Made by a program: the position numbers and the translations under genes. The notes under the pieces were generated by a model. It worked only from the letters and a program-made list of their open reading frames with translations, did not search any database and had not been told where the DNA came from. This document shows, in pieces, positions 10,316 through 20,536 of a stretch of 64,000 nt of DNA (the stretch's first letter is position 1; every line of letters starts with the position of its first letter). The DNA is from Lycorma delicatula (taxonomy: Eukaryota > Arthropoda > Insecta > Hemiptera > Fulgoridae): assembly GCF_047948215.1 (NCBI RefSeq), contig NC_134465.1:44626446-44690445 (forward strand), read 5' to 3'.

Positions 10316-11591
10316 AACAAGTTCAATCACAACTCAACAAGTGACGGTTTATTATTGAGCAACGCCTAAAGATTCCACAGGGCAACCGACCTTACGCCGA
10401 AAAAACAAAATACACCACATAATTCTAAACATACTGCACATCCGAACGCTCTGTATTTTAATATGACTTCTCTTCTATCTCGTATTTCTGTGCTTATAAA
10501 TTCTCCTTGTATCGTTTTTTAAAACATTAATTGATTCCTGCATAATGATTTTAGTGCAATTTTATTATAAATTAAGTACTAAAATAAAATTCGATTAATT
10601 AAAAGACAAAAACATGAAACAGCTCGTAAGCATGCGCAAACAACTAAAAACAGTAAAGTAAATTTTTATTAATACATACAACACAATTAACTAAATTAAT
10701 ACGCGAGATGAAATAATTTCTTGAAAATAAAATGCTATCATAATGGAAGGTAAAGAAAGATGTTTGGAGATAAACAACACATGATCTTCGAAATTTAATT
10801 TCATGAGAATTGATCGTACAATTTTATTAATATTAATTAGAAGATTATGAAAGTTATTTCGTTGTTGTTACTCGTATATTCAGCAGTATGATCAGAATAA
10901 AGTAATTAGATTTTTACTACGTTCTATATTGATAAATTGTCATCATTATTATTATTATTTTTATAATCGTAAAACTTTCTCTTAATTAGAGTCTAAATTC
11001 ATGAAGTTATAATTAATGTTTTTTATTTGTTTTGTTTACATCAGTTTTTTCAGAATTAAATTCTTTAAATAATTTGTTAAAAAATTTTATTTAATAAATA
11101 ACAAAGTTATTTTCCATCAAACGTAAAAAATCTTGTTTTTTGACTTCAATCTTTTCAGTTTTATGTGACTCATAAAAAGAAAAATTATAAAATTAGTCCT
11201 GAATAATTAGTTTTTAATTTAATTTTAAGGCCAAATACATACACATGCACTATTTTTTTTTCTTTACTATAATCAATGATCAAAAATTTAAGTATAGCAT
11301 TATTTGACTTTTGTCTAAAAATCTGGATGAAATTTTTCAGTAGCTGTATCTTAAAACCAAAATTAATCTATATAATTTTCAAAGTCCTTTAGATTTGTCC
11401 CTGATTTTACTATTTTTGAAATGTTTAATTTTATCAATGTTTTCTTGTTACCTTTTAAGGGCGCAATAGAAAATTATTGAGCAAAATCTATTGAGCCTTG
11501 TCAAACAACTTTTTTTTTTTTCAAAAGGATCTCTGATAATTTGTTTTGCAGTTTTACTTTTTAAAATATTTCTGTCAATGTTTATTTTTAT
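10316..11591. other. AT-rich gap
   Basis: The first 120 bases are less AT-rich (GACGGTTTATTATTGAGCAA, then a GCAACCGACCTTACGCCG stretch) and may belong to the transposon whose module precedes it. The remainder is low-complexity with no supported feature. Confidence 0.45.
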
Positions 11592-11869
11592 ACCGAGTGA
11601 TATAAAAAAGACTTCACAACCTTAATAGGATATTAAAATTTATTTAAATAACCTACATATTCGGTTGAGGTCTTATTTCACAGAAAAATAACCAAACATT
11701 CACTTTGGTTCGATATGGCATCCATTTGTAATGCAACGTATATGAAGTCGATTTCATTCCAGACTGTAGCCAGAAAGTCGGATGTTAAATCGAAGTCTTA
11801 GCTCAACTAGATCGACAAGCAAAGGTAGTAAATAAACCCGATCTTTAATTAAACCATACAAGAAAAAAA

Positions 11870-12640
11870 TTTAGCGGGGTCAAATCTAGAGAGCGAGTTG
11901 GCTACGAGATTGGACTTTCACGACCAATCCACCGACCTGGGAATCGAATATCACGAAAATCTCGGATTTCTAGGTGGTAATGAGGTGGTACCCCGTCCTA
12001 CTGATAGTAATAGCATCCATCTTGGTCATCATGATCTAACTGAGGAATTAGAAAATTTTTAAGCAAGTTCAGATAAACGATACCATTTACGGTTGCCTCG
12101 TGGATGAAGAACGAGCCGTACAGTCTTTGTTTGCTTAGGGCACAAAAAAATTGACCTTAAGGCTATCATAAATATGCTGCAAAGGGTTTTCGCTGTTCAT
12201 ATTCGACAGTTACGGGTATTCATCTTGGCACTGATGTGAAACGTTGACTCGTCACTAAAAATTACATCGTCTAAAAATGTACCTTCGTCTGAATTTCTAT
12301 CCATCATTTCTATTAAAAAAAACTGCAGCCGAGCAACTCTGTCGTCATCTGTAATATGTTGAACCACTGTTAATTTGTAAGGCTTCAAGTGCAATCATTT
12401 GCGTAATAGGCGCCAAACAGCAGTTTGTGGAATACCAATTTCACTTGATCCACGTCGAATTAATTTCATCGAACTAGGTGAAAAACTTTCCACAGCAGCT
12501 TCAGGGACGCGTGAAAACCCAGATAATTTTCTGCGTTTAACATAACAACCTGTCTCGACGAAGATTTGGTACAGAGAGTAAATTTTACATCTACTAGGAG
12601 GCTCCCTACCATACTTCACGAAAATTACGTTGAAATGTAG
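11870..12640 (-). pseudogene. Mariner-like transposase, decayed
   Basis: The minus-strand frames 12395-12619 (YGREPPSRCKIY then ETGCYVKRRK and GIPQTAVWRLLRK, the two helix-turn-helix blocks) and 12197-12394 (VVQHITDDDRVARLQF then VIFSDESTFHIS, the first catalytic Asp) are separated by a TGA codon. The region towards 11870 still shows a DLTPLNFFL-like third block. Multiple stops and shifts make it non-functional. It is the same family as 48560-49460, where the Asp of the FSDES block is replaced by Asn. Confidence 0.8.
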
Positions 12641-12736
12641 TTGCTAACAACAAATTTTAAAATAACACACAGCAAGCACGTTCCGCACCAGTAAATATAT
12701 CCATTTTTAACAACACTGGTGACAGCACTACGGTGG

Positions 12737-13033
12737 CCACCCACCGGGTTGGTCTAGTGGTGAGCGCGTCTTCCCAAATCAGCTGTTTTGGAAGTCGAGA
12801 GTTCCAGCGTTCAAGTCCTAGTAAAGTCAGTTATTTTTACATGGATTTGAATACTAGATCGTGATACCGGTGTTCTTTGGTGGTTGGGTTTCAATTAACC
12901 ACACATCTCAGGAATAGTCGAACTGAGAATGTACAGACTACACTTCATTTACTCATACACATCATCCTTATTCACCCTCTAAAGCATTATCTGAACAATA
13001 ATTACCGAAGGCTAAGCTGGGAAAAAAAAAGAT
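12737..13033 (+). mobile_element. tRNA-derived SINE, family A
   Basis: It begins CACCCACCGGGTTGGTCTAG, with an A box (TGGTCTAGTGGT) and a B box (GTTCAAGTCCT) at tRNA spacing, then a tRNA-unrelated body (ACTAGATCGTG..GGTGTTCTTTGG) and a tail with GAAGGCTAAGCTGGGAAAAA. It is inserted in the mariner-like element. The flanks agcactacggtgg (12724) and agcaccctggtgg (13034) are an imperfect 13-bp target duplication, so this copy is fairly old. The element has no protein and depends on a partner LINE. Confidence 0.85.
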
Positions 13034-13189
13034 AGCACCCTGGTGGTTGAATTCATTACTAATGAACTACGGGGGTCAAAACTTCATATGTTTTACTGGT
13101 ACTATGAAATGAGACTTCAACCTAATTTTTAAGTTATTTAAATATATTTTTATGTGTTTTTAAATTTGTGAAGTCCTTTTTGAATCGTC

Positions 13190-13469
13190 CAGATTATAAG
13201 TTTTAAATTCTTCAAGTGCTTTTGCAGTTTTATTAAAACAAAAATTAATTTTATTCAAGAATTACTCGTAAACTATTTATAACTGCTTAAATATGTACAA
13301 ATATTTATAAATACAATAAATTTAAAATATTAATAATTTTATTAAAGTACGTAAAACATTTTTGAAACTTCAATTATTCTAAAATTTACATATTTTAAGG
13401 ATAAATCCACATTATCAAAATAATATAGATTTTTTTGTTGTAATTATGGTTGTATCTAAAATGAAAACG

Positions 13470-13501
<32 letters not shown>

Positions 13502-14189
13502 AATGCACAGTTTATTGTCGCAATGTTGCATTTTGAACAACAATAAATATTATTAAAACGGATGTCATTGAGGAAGGTCACAGAAGCAATTGAAAACGTT
13601 ATGACGTTAGTAAAAAAAAGATTCGTTTTATGGTAAATTTGTCTCGGTTTGTCAGTTAATAATGAATAGTTTTATATAATACTTACCATTTATTGACAAG
13701 GTCGAAACATAAAAGATCTAGTTTAAAAAGTTTGCAACAAAACTAGCGATCTTCCTTTCGTATCAAACAAAAATAACAACTTTATCAGCATCTTTTTTTT
13801 TCTTTTTGTTATTTACACGCTCAATATAATTTTAGAAAAAAGATTAGAGCAAATATGATTTTAGTGCTATTTTTAAAAAAAAACTAATTACTTTAAAAAA
13901 TTCTACAACTAAAAAAAAATCACATACAATCGATCTATAAAAATTAAGTCGATGTGTTATTCTTATTCTTTTACAAAAGTTTTAAAAGAAAACTATTAGA
14001 TAGAAATATGGTGTAACATATAAATAAAACCAACAGTTCATTATTTATCTTTATATGTAAGTTTTTTAAAAATAAAAAATTACATTGAAAAATTACAACA
14101 AAGAATTGTAAAACTTTACAATTCCCCCTTTTTTTAAAAAAATAAGGGGTCGTAGTCCCCTTATGTCAAAAAATTTTTAATTAATAAGA
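13190..14189. other. AT-rich gap with a (TA)n run
   Basis: A (TA)n microsatellite is at 13470-13498. A short hairpin GAATTGTAAA/TTTACAATTC lies at 14104-14125. No coding signal is seen. Confidence 0.5.
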
Positions 14190-14694
14190 TCCAGCTGACC
14201 CAAGAATTAAAACTAGCTGACCACGTATTACGTCGGCAATTCGTTTCTTGGGCCATCGAAAAACAAGAAAAAAATGAGAATTTTCTTAACAAAATAACCT
14301 TCACCAACGAAGCCCATTTCCAGCTCAATGGCTACAAGCAGAATTGCCGCATTTGGGTTGAAGAGAATCCAAGAGTTATCTTAAAGCAACCATTACATCC
14401 ACAAAAAGTTACGGTTTTGGTTTGTGGTCCAGAGGAATCATCGGACCATATTTTTTTGAAAACGAAAATGGAAATGCGATTACGGTCAATGGAAATCGCT
14501 ACAGGGAGATGATCCGAAGCTTTTTGTGGCGGAAAAATTGATGATTTAGACGTAGAGAATATCTGGTTTCAACAGAATGGTGCCACTTGTCACACAGCAA
14601 GAGAAACAATGGATCTTTTGAAAGAAAAGTTCGAAAATCACATTATTTTTTGTAGAGGAGTAAAGCCACCAAGATCGTGCGATTTGACACTTTT

Positions 14695-14732
<38 letters not shown>

Positions 14733-15366
14733 TAACCCACCGGGTTGGTCTAGTGGTTAACGCGTCTTCCCAAATCAGCTGATTTGGAAGTCGAGAGTTA
14801 CAGCGTTCAAGTCCTAGTAAAGCCAGATATTTTTACATGGATTTGAATACTAGATCGTGGATACCGGTGTTCTTTGGTGGTTGGGTTTCAATTAACCACA
14901 CATCTCAGGAATGGTCGAACTGAGAATGTACAAGACTACACTTCATTTACACTCATACATATCATCCTCATTCATCCTCTGAAGTATTATCTAAAACGGT
15001 AGTTACCGGAGGCTAAACAGGAAAAAGAAAGAAGAAGAAGAAGAAGATTTTTTTTTTGTGGGGTTTTTTGAAATCGAAAGTGTACAGCAATAATCCCACA
15101 ACAGGTCAGGAGGAGCTTAAAACCAACATTATCGAGCAGATATCAACCATTGACAACAGTTTATTGAAAAACGTGATTGATAATTTTGGTAAAAGATTGC
15201 GAGCCTGCCGAGCTTTTGGGGGGGGGGGGTCACTTGACCGACATAATTTTTCATTTTTAACCGGAACCTAGTTGTAATAAACTGAAATAAAAATATTTTT
15301 AATATCTGAAAAAAAGTCCTTTTTTTTATTAAAATTAAAATAATACCTCAATTTTGGACACTCCTT
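14190..15366 (+). pseudogene. Mariner-like transposase with two catalytic Asp-to-Asn changes, split by a SINE
   Basis: The translation shows ITFTNEAHFQLNGY (normally FxDEAHF), NCRIWVEENPR, IWFQQNGATCHTA (normally QQDGATCHTA), and after the SINE DFFLWGFLKSKVY with a C-terminal block around LLKNVIDNFGKRL. So the first and second catalytic Asp are both Asn (AAC and AAT), with stops and frameshifts elsewhere. A plausible 3' inverted-repeat end lies at about 15340-15366 (CAATTTTGGACACTCC). I could not find the 5' end, so the element is probably 5'-truncated. Confidence 0.75.
14732..15044 (+). mobile_element. tRNA-derived SINE, family A, in the poly-T of a transposase gene
   Basis: A full-length family A copy with A box TGGTCTAGTGGT, B box GTTCAAGTCCT and the tail CCGGAGGCTAAACAGG, then GAAAGAAAGAAGAAG. 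It inserted in the DFF codons (GATTTTTTTT) of the transposase. The target duplication is AGAT followed by T's. The left side has expanded to 34 T's (14698-14731), against 10 on the right. Confidence 0.9.
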
Positions 15367-15440
15367 ATAATCAAGACGAGCCGCGGATATTACGCGATGA
15401 AATTACGGCCGGATCGGCTCTGCTGGGAAGTGTACATTGT

Positions 15441-16158
15441 ACATCCCTAACAATTTGTTTTACATATTCCAAACGTGGTCTGCCTACACAATTTTTCCCT
15501 TCTACCTGTCCTTCCAATATTAAAGCGACTATACCAGGATGCCTTAGTATGTGGCCTATAAGTCTGTCTCTTCTTTTAACTATATTTTTCCAAATGCTTC
15601 TTTCTTCATCTATTTGCCGCAATACCTCTTCATTTGTTAGTTTATCCATCCATTTGATTTTTAACATTCTCCTATAGCACCACATTTCAAAAACTTCTAA
15701 TCTTTTCTTCTCAGATACTCCGATCGTCCAAGTTTCACTTCCATATAAAGCGACACTCCAAACATACACTTTCAAAAATCTTTTCCTGACATTTAAATTA
15801 ATTTTTGATGTAAACAAATTATATTTCTTACTGAAGGCTCGTTTAGCTTGTGCTATTCGGCATTTTATATCGCTCCTGCTTCGTCCATCTTTAGTAATTC
15901 TACTTCCCAAATAACAAAATTCTTCTACCTCCATAATCTTTTCTCCTCCTATTTTCACATTCAGTGGTCCATCTTTGTAATTTCTACTACATTTCATTAC
16001 TTTTGTTTTGTTCTTGTTTATTTTCATGCGATAGTTCTTGCGTAGGACTTCATCTATGCCGTTCATTGTTTCTTCTAAATCCTTTTTACTCTCGGCTAGA
16101 ATTACTATATCATCAGCAAATCGTAGCATCTTTATTTTTTCACCTTGTACTGTTACAT
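15441..16158 (-). pseudogene. RTE-like LINE reverse transcriptase fragment
   Basis: The minus strand from about 16129 reads LRFADDIVILAES (reverse transcriptase motif C, FADD), then KTKVMKCSRN, CYLGSRITKDGRSRSDIK, ALYGSETWTIGVSEKKRLE and GRPRLEYVKQIVRDV. The frame is open for about 250 codons, but similarity to the other copies stops after RDV (near 15441), and the last roughly 20 residues are unrelated read-through. The N-terminal half of the polymerase, including motif A, is missing. Loss of the 3' end is unusual for ordinary 5'-truncated LINE insertion and points to later rearrangement. The RTE-clade label is my judgement from the YGSETWT-type C-terminus. Confidence 0.8.
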
Positions 16159-16565
16159 ATTACTGATATTTCAGTTACATATAACTGATGTTTCATATTA
16201 CCATTAATTACTCTGTTAAATCTTATGTACATTTAGTAATTATTTTAAGAGAATCGCGCGTTAAATATCGTTTATGTTATAGTTTTTAGGGACAATATCG
16301 GTTAAAATAATGACAGCTTAATTATAATTTTTTTTTAAAATCATTCAAGGGTTATTATTTAAAAATAAACATATCAACTATATTATACATGACAACTACT
16401 CAAACTTAGCTGGTGTAATTTTCAATCGGTTTTAAATTAAAATAGTGCCAAGTAAACAAACTATGTATGAAACGACTATTATATACATGTATATGGGTGT
16501 TTAATATAACACAATGAATGTTGTATGTTGTAATCGGTTAACACACGAGATATTGTTATTGCAAC

Positions 16566-16616
<51 letters not shown>

Positions 16617-17224
16617 ACCAACCTTGAAAAGTCAGTTGCTAATTACGCTGTCATTTTTTTCTTCTTCGTCTTATTCTTTATTAAAAAAAAAAGAAAAAAG
16701 TAAAAGATGACACTTAAAGCGATGTAAAATCACACTCTACTATACCTTTTCGCAGTTAATATAAAACTAGAATAAACTAGTTTATATATATATATATATT
16801 ACTGTCCTTTGCGTAAATATAAATACTAACTAGCCACTAAAACAAAGGTAATTTACGTCAGGCTTAAATTTTTATGAAATTATTATCTTTTTTATGTTTT
16901 TTATTGGAAGAGAAAGTACAGATAGTTTTAAGAAAACAAAATTCCGATAAACATTCGTATAAAAGGAAAGTATGAGAATTATCAAGGCTTATTTCATTTA
17001 ACAGATATTTTATTTTTTACCATATACAGAAAGTAAAAATATTAAATCGTAATTATTGATTAAAAATAATAATAAAAATTTGCAATGACAAACTGAAAAA
17101 ATTCTGCAATAAAATTTCTGTTTAAATAAGTTTTTCAAAACTTTCCATTTTTTTTTTTTTGTAATCATCTTTAGGAAACCGGGGCAGTTATTTTTACAGT
17201 TCACACAGTGAACAGTAAGATAAC
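16159..17224. other. AT-rich gap with (TA)n runs
   Basis: (TA)n runs lie at 16569-16611 and 16783-16798. No coding frame with motifs is seen. Confidence 0.5.
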
Positions 17225-17490
17225 CAGATACAAAAAGAAATGAATTTCATATCGAAACAATCCCAAACTTATAAATAATTATTCTACAATAAAATACAAA
17301 TTAAGATAGATCTTCATTATTCGGGGGAAAAAAAAGAAATTTAAAAAGTTAATTAACCCTGATACAAAAGGTACTAAAAAAAATTATTATTCTAAAATAA
17401 AATTTATTCATCCAATACTGTACAATTAACGAAATTAAAAAAAATCAAATAAAAAAAAGAAAGACAAAAAAAATTAAAAAAAAAAAACCT
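17225..17490 (-). pseudogene. rrnL: Nuclear copy of mitochondrial 16S rRNA (5' part)
   Basis: The minus strand contains GTACCTTTTGTATCAGGGTT (17354-17373), the conserved large-subunit rRNA string matching GTACCTTTTGTATAATGGGT of bacterial 23S. It is preceded by a TTTTATTTTAGAATAATAAT stretch and followed by GAATAATGAAGATCTATC, as in insect mitochondrial 16S. Its 5' end abuts the tRNA-Val remnant, the normal mitochondrial order. The deeper border near 17225 is an estimate from fading resemblance. It has no expected function in the nucleus. Confidence 0.7.
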
Positions 17491-17491
17491 A

Positions 17492-17553
17492 TCAGACTCA
17501 ACTGAATTGAACAGTAAAAAACCTTATTATAAATAAGAATAAACCAAAATCTG
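17492..17553 (-). pseudogene. trnV: Nuclear copy of mitochondrial tRNA-Val
   Basis: This 62-nt segment sits exactly between the 16S and 12S copies. On the minus strand its ends CAGATTT and GAGTCTG can pair as a 7-bp acceptor stem (with G-T wobbles), and a TTTTAC stretch lies where the valine TAC anticodon is expected. The D and anticodon arms are poorly formed, consistent with decay. The identity rests mostly on position. Confidence 0.55.
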
Positions 17554-17955
17554 ATTCTAGATACAGTTTCCAGTACATCTACTTTGTTACGACTTATCTC
17601 AATTTATGAGAGTGACGGGCGATATGTACATAATTAAGAGCAAAATTCAAAAAATTAATTTAAAAAAATTACTATTAAATCCAAATTCAAAATTAATCAA
17701 ATTAAAAAATCAAAAAACAAAAATTAATGTAACCCATAATAACCTTTTTATAACTGCATCTTGACTTAACATAAATCTTTAAAAAGAAAAAGAAAATAAA
17801 TTTTCATTACAGTCAACGACAGAGATATACAAGAAAAAAAAAAGTACAAAAAATCGTGGAATATCATTTAAATTACAGGTTCCTCTAAAAAGATTTAAAA
17901 ATTTCCAGATCTATTAAATTTCAATTATAAAAAATATACTACCTTAGAAAGAACG
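17554..17955 (-). pseudogene. rrnS: Nuclear copy of mitochondrial 12S rRNA (3' part)
   Basis: The plus strand reads TTTCCAGTACATCTACTTTG, TTACGACTTATCTCA and GACGGGCGATATGTAC, the reverse complement of the universal small-subunit rRNA 3' end (ATGTACTGGAAA, AGTCGTAACAAAG, GTACATATCGCCCGTC). Further on, AATGTAACCCATAA, AACTGCATCTTGACTTAAC, ATCGTGGAATATCA, TACAGGTTCCTCT and ACTACCTTA follow in the order of insect 12S. The copy carries A-rich insertions and substitutions, so it is an old nuclear insertion. Confidence 0.93.
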
Positions 17956-18354
17956 TAATCGAAAACGGGTTGGGTATTAAAATATTTTTTTTTTTTTTTG
18001 AATTTTTTTCTATGAAATGATTAGAAGTTATTGAATCAAACGTTAAAATATTAAACGTTTAAGATACCTTTAAAATTCCGTCCCGTTTGACCGATGTAAA
18101 ATAATATACAAACGGAGAACTTTATTTTAATTTTATTATTTAAGAAACACGGTGTTATTTTTTGGGATTATTTATTCGCGTAATAAGTTGTTTTACGACG
18201 GCTGCACTATTACCAGATTTTTTTTTTTTAAATTTAATTTTTTTGTTATTGTCTTCGTATGTGGAAATGAATGTGATCAATCTTTTGATCTGTATTTTAT
18301 CGTTTTTATTTTTGTTTATTTTATATAAGAATATAGATACGAATACGCTATATC

Positions 18355-18394
<40 letters not shown>
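17956..18394. other. AT-rich spacer ending in a (TA)n run
   Basis: It contains T-rich DNA with a (TA)n microsatellite at 18358-18393 that borders the next dispersed repeat. No gene is seen. Confidence 0.5.
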
Positions 18395-18640
18395 GCACGC
18401 CCGCGAAGGTTTCTGAATAATTTTGAACTTGCTAGGTGGCGTTGGAGGTCGAGATAATTCGAAAAATTGTATTTATGGTTCGATTTGTCTCATACTCAGA
18501 ATATACTCATATATTAGTTACGTGAAAAGAAATATCTTTGCAAAACCTATACCCGCAAGATGGCGCCGGTGTCGAGAAAGTTTAAAGCTATTGAAATCCT
18601 CGATCTGACAAATAGAAAGAAAGGTAGGGGTATTTTGAGC
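18395..18640 (-). repeat. Microsatellite-bordered dispersed repeat, copy 1
   Basis: The reverse complement of 27300-27500: both share GGTTTCTGAAT, GCTAGGTGGCG, TTAGTTACGTGAAAA, TTTGCAAAA and GCCGGTGTCGAGA in the same order. The family is attached to (TA)n at one edge here and at both edges at 27259-27600. It has no coding content, and I do not know its class. Confidence 0.65.
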
Positions 18641-18834
18641 CGACTACTGTGTTTAGTGAGTAGTTTGAATTACATCCGATAGGTAGCGCTGTTTTGCCGA
18701 TTGGATTTATTTACATTCTCAGTTTTATAAAGTGAAAGGTTAAATTTTGTGAAGTTACGTAATGTTCAGTTTTTTAATGTTTTATCAAACTTACAACTGT
18801 GTTCATTTTAATCAATTTATATATATATAAGATA

Positions 18835-19278
18835 ACAATAAAAAATAACCAGTAAACACAGTAATAGAAATCTAAAAAACTAATACTAAAAGTCGACTTT
18901 CGCGGATCCCGCGTTATCAGTCGGTATAAAATTCAAACATTATATCAATAAAAAAATAAAAATTAAAAGTTTATAAAATATAAATCAAAACGACATAACT
19001 TGAACAACATAACTCGATATCATCTGAAATCATAATAATTTCAGTTTTAATTTTCAGTTATTTTTTTTTATTAACATTTCAGTTGGCATCGAGTAATGTT
19101 GTTCAAGTTTTTTCGTTATTTGGGTTCATGTTTTCTAAAGTTTTAGTTATTATTTATTTATTTTTTGTTTTTGTTTGATGTATATTTGTACCGATTGGCG
19201 ATGTGGGATCCGCGAAAGTCGACTTTTGTTACTAGTTTTTTTTTTCTTTCTGTTACTGTGTTTACTGTTTATTTTATG
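18835..19278. repeat. Palindromic foldback element with about 200-bp arms
   Basis: The left arm (CAGTAAACACAGTAA near 18849, AAAGTCGACTTTCGCGGATC near 18889, CTTGAACAACATAACTCGAT near 19000) is found inverted on the right (CGAGTAATGTTGTTCAAG near 19090, GATCCGCGAAAGTCGACTTT near 19208, TTACTGTGTTTACTG near 19253). The centre is near 19050. A single strand could fold on itself almost completely. There is no open frame, so this is probably a non-autonomous DNA transposon. Confidence 0.75.
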
Positions 19279-19468
19279 TTGTTTTGAGGTTATTTGGCAC
19301 AGTGCTCAGTATGTTGATGTATTATTTGTATTTTCAAAAGTTATACATATATAATTTAGAAATTCATTAATTATCAAATCATATTTATTTCATCACCAGC
19401 ACAAAGAAAAAAAAAAATCAGAAAATTTTACTACAATTAGTACAGGCAATTTGTCATCAAAATAGGCT

Positions 19469-19763
19469 TTCTTTCTTTTTCCTGTTTAGCCTCCGGTAAC
19501 TATCGTTTAGATAATACTTCAGAGGATGAATTAGGATGATATGTATGAATGTGAATAAAGTGTCTTGTACATTCTCAGTTCGACCATACCTGAGATGTGT
19601 GGTTAATTGAAATCCAACCACCAAAGAACACCGGTATCCACGATCTAGTAATCAAGTCCGTGTAAAAATAGCTGGCTTTACTAGGACTTGAACGCTGGAA
19701 CTCTCGACTTCCAAATCAACTGATTTGGGAAGACGCATTAACCACTAGACCAACCCGGTGGGT
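19469..19763 (-). mobile_element. tRNA-derived SINE, family A, young copy
   Basis: A full-length family A SINE on the minus strand, flanked by a perfect 15-bp target duplication TCATCAAAATAGGCT (19454-19468 and 19764-19778). The sense 3' tail is GGAAAAAGAAAGAAAG. The exact duplication indicates recent insertion. Confidence 0.95.
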
Positions 19764-19779
19764 TCATCAAAATAGGCTG

Positions 19780-20536
19780 TATTTGAAAATCCTTACCTAC
19801 CGATTGATCTTTTGTCCATGCGTTAGGGGCGATGAGGGAAGCTTAACTCCAGATTTTTAACATCCCCCTCCAATAGATTTTTGAAAAACTCAAAAAGTTT
19901 TTGAAATGCGTTTTCTCTGAATCTATGCATTTTAGAGAAAAGTTTTACAAACAAAAAATGTAGAGGACATTCTCCTCTACAATTAATGTCTGTATAGTTA
20001 TGCCGTATAATTTTAAATTGAAATACTAGGTGGCGGTGTAAACGTTGTAAACAAGTAGACCGGTTTCGAACACGTGCCCAAGTCCAACATTTTCACACTT
20101 TCACAAACTACAGCTCCAAAACGGTACGTCGTATAAGAAAATTATTTAAATAAAAGTTGTCTGTTTTTTTGAGATTAACAACTTTTCCAAATGCAATACA
20201 GACGAAAACCAAATTTTTCCGGTGAAAAAACCGAAAAAGCAAAAAAGCACGTTTTTTACAACTTCAGCGCCACCTAGTATTTCAATTTCAAATTATACGG
20301 CATAACTTTAAAGACATTAATTGTAGAGAAGAATGTCCTCTACATTTGTTGTTTGTAAAACTTTTCTCTAAAATGCATAGATTCAGAGAAAAACGCATTT
20401 CAAAAACCTTTTGAGTATTTCGAGTTTTTCAAAAATCTATGGGAGGGGGATGTTAAAAAAAATTTGGAGTTAAGCTTCCCTCATCACCCCTAACATATGG
20501 AAAAAACATCAATCGGTAGGTAAGGATTTTCAAATA
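19780..20536. repeat. Foldback MITE with about 260-bp inverted arms
   Basis: The ends are TATTTGAAAATCCTTACCTA and its complement finishing GGTAAGGATTTTCAAATA. The arms (19780-20043 and 20275-20536) share the blocks GAATCTATGCATTTTAGAGA, TAGAGGACATTCTCCTCTAC and TTAAATTGAAATACTAGGTG. The core (AACAAGTAGACCGGTTTCGA) is unique to the family. TA at each edge fits a Tc1/mariner-type target. A second copy lacking the left arm is at 46195-46655. No protein is encoded. Confidence 0.85.

Larger units (their letters stand above)
11592..13189 (-). mobile_element. Mariner-like element with an internal SINE
   Basis: The left end (ACCGAGTGATATAAAAAAG then ACTTCACAAC) and the right end (GTGAAGTCCTTTTTGAATCG) are imperfect inverted repeats of each other, and they match the ends of the element at 48328-49611. 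Removing the SINE at 12737-13033 leaves about 1.3 kb, the normal size. The transposase lies on the minus strand. The element was inserted first and the SINE came later. Confidence 0.75.

Noticed and set aside
15848..16188. Plus-strand frames over RTE-like sequence (also near 23741, 33473 and antisense at 57102)
   Set aside because: The same hydrophobic frames recur at every RTE copy because they are the antisense of the conserved polymerase.
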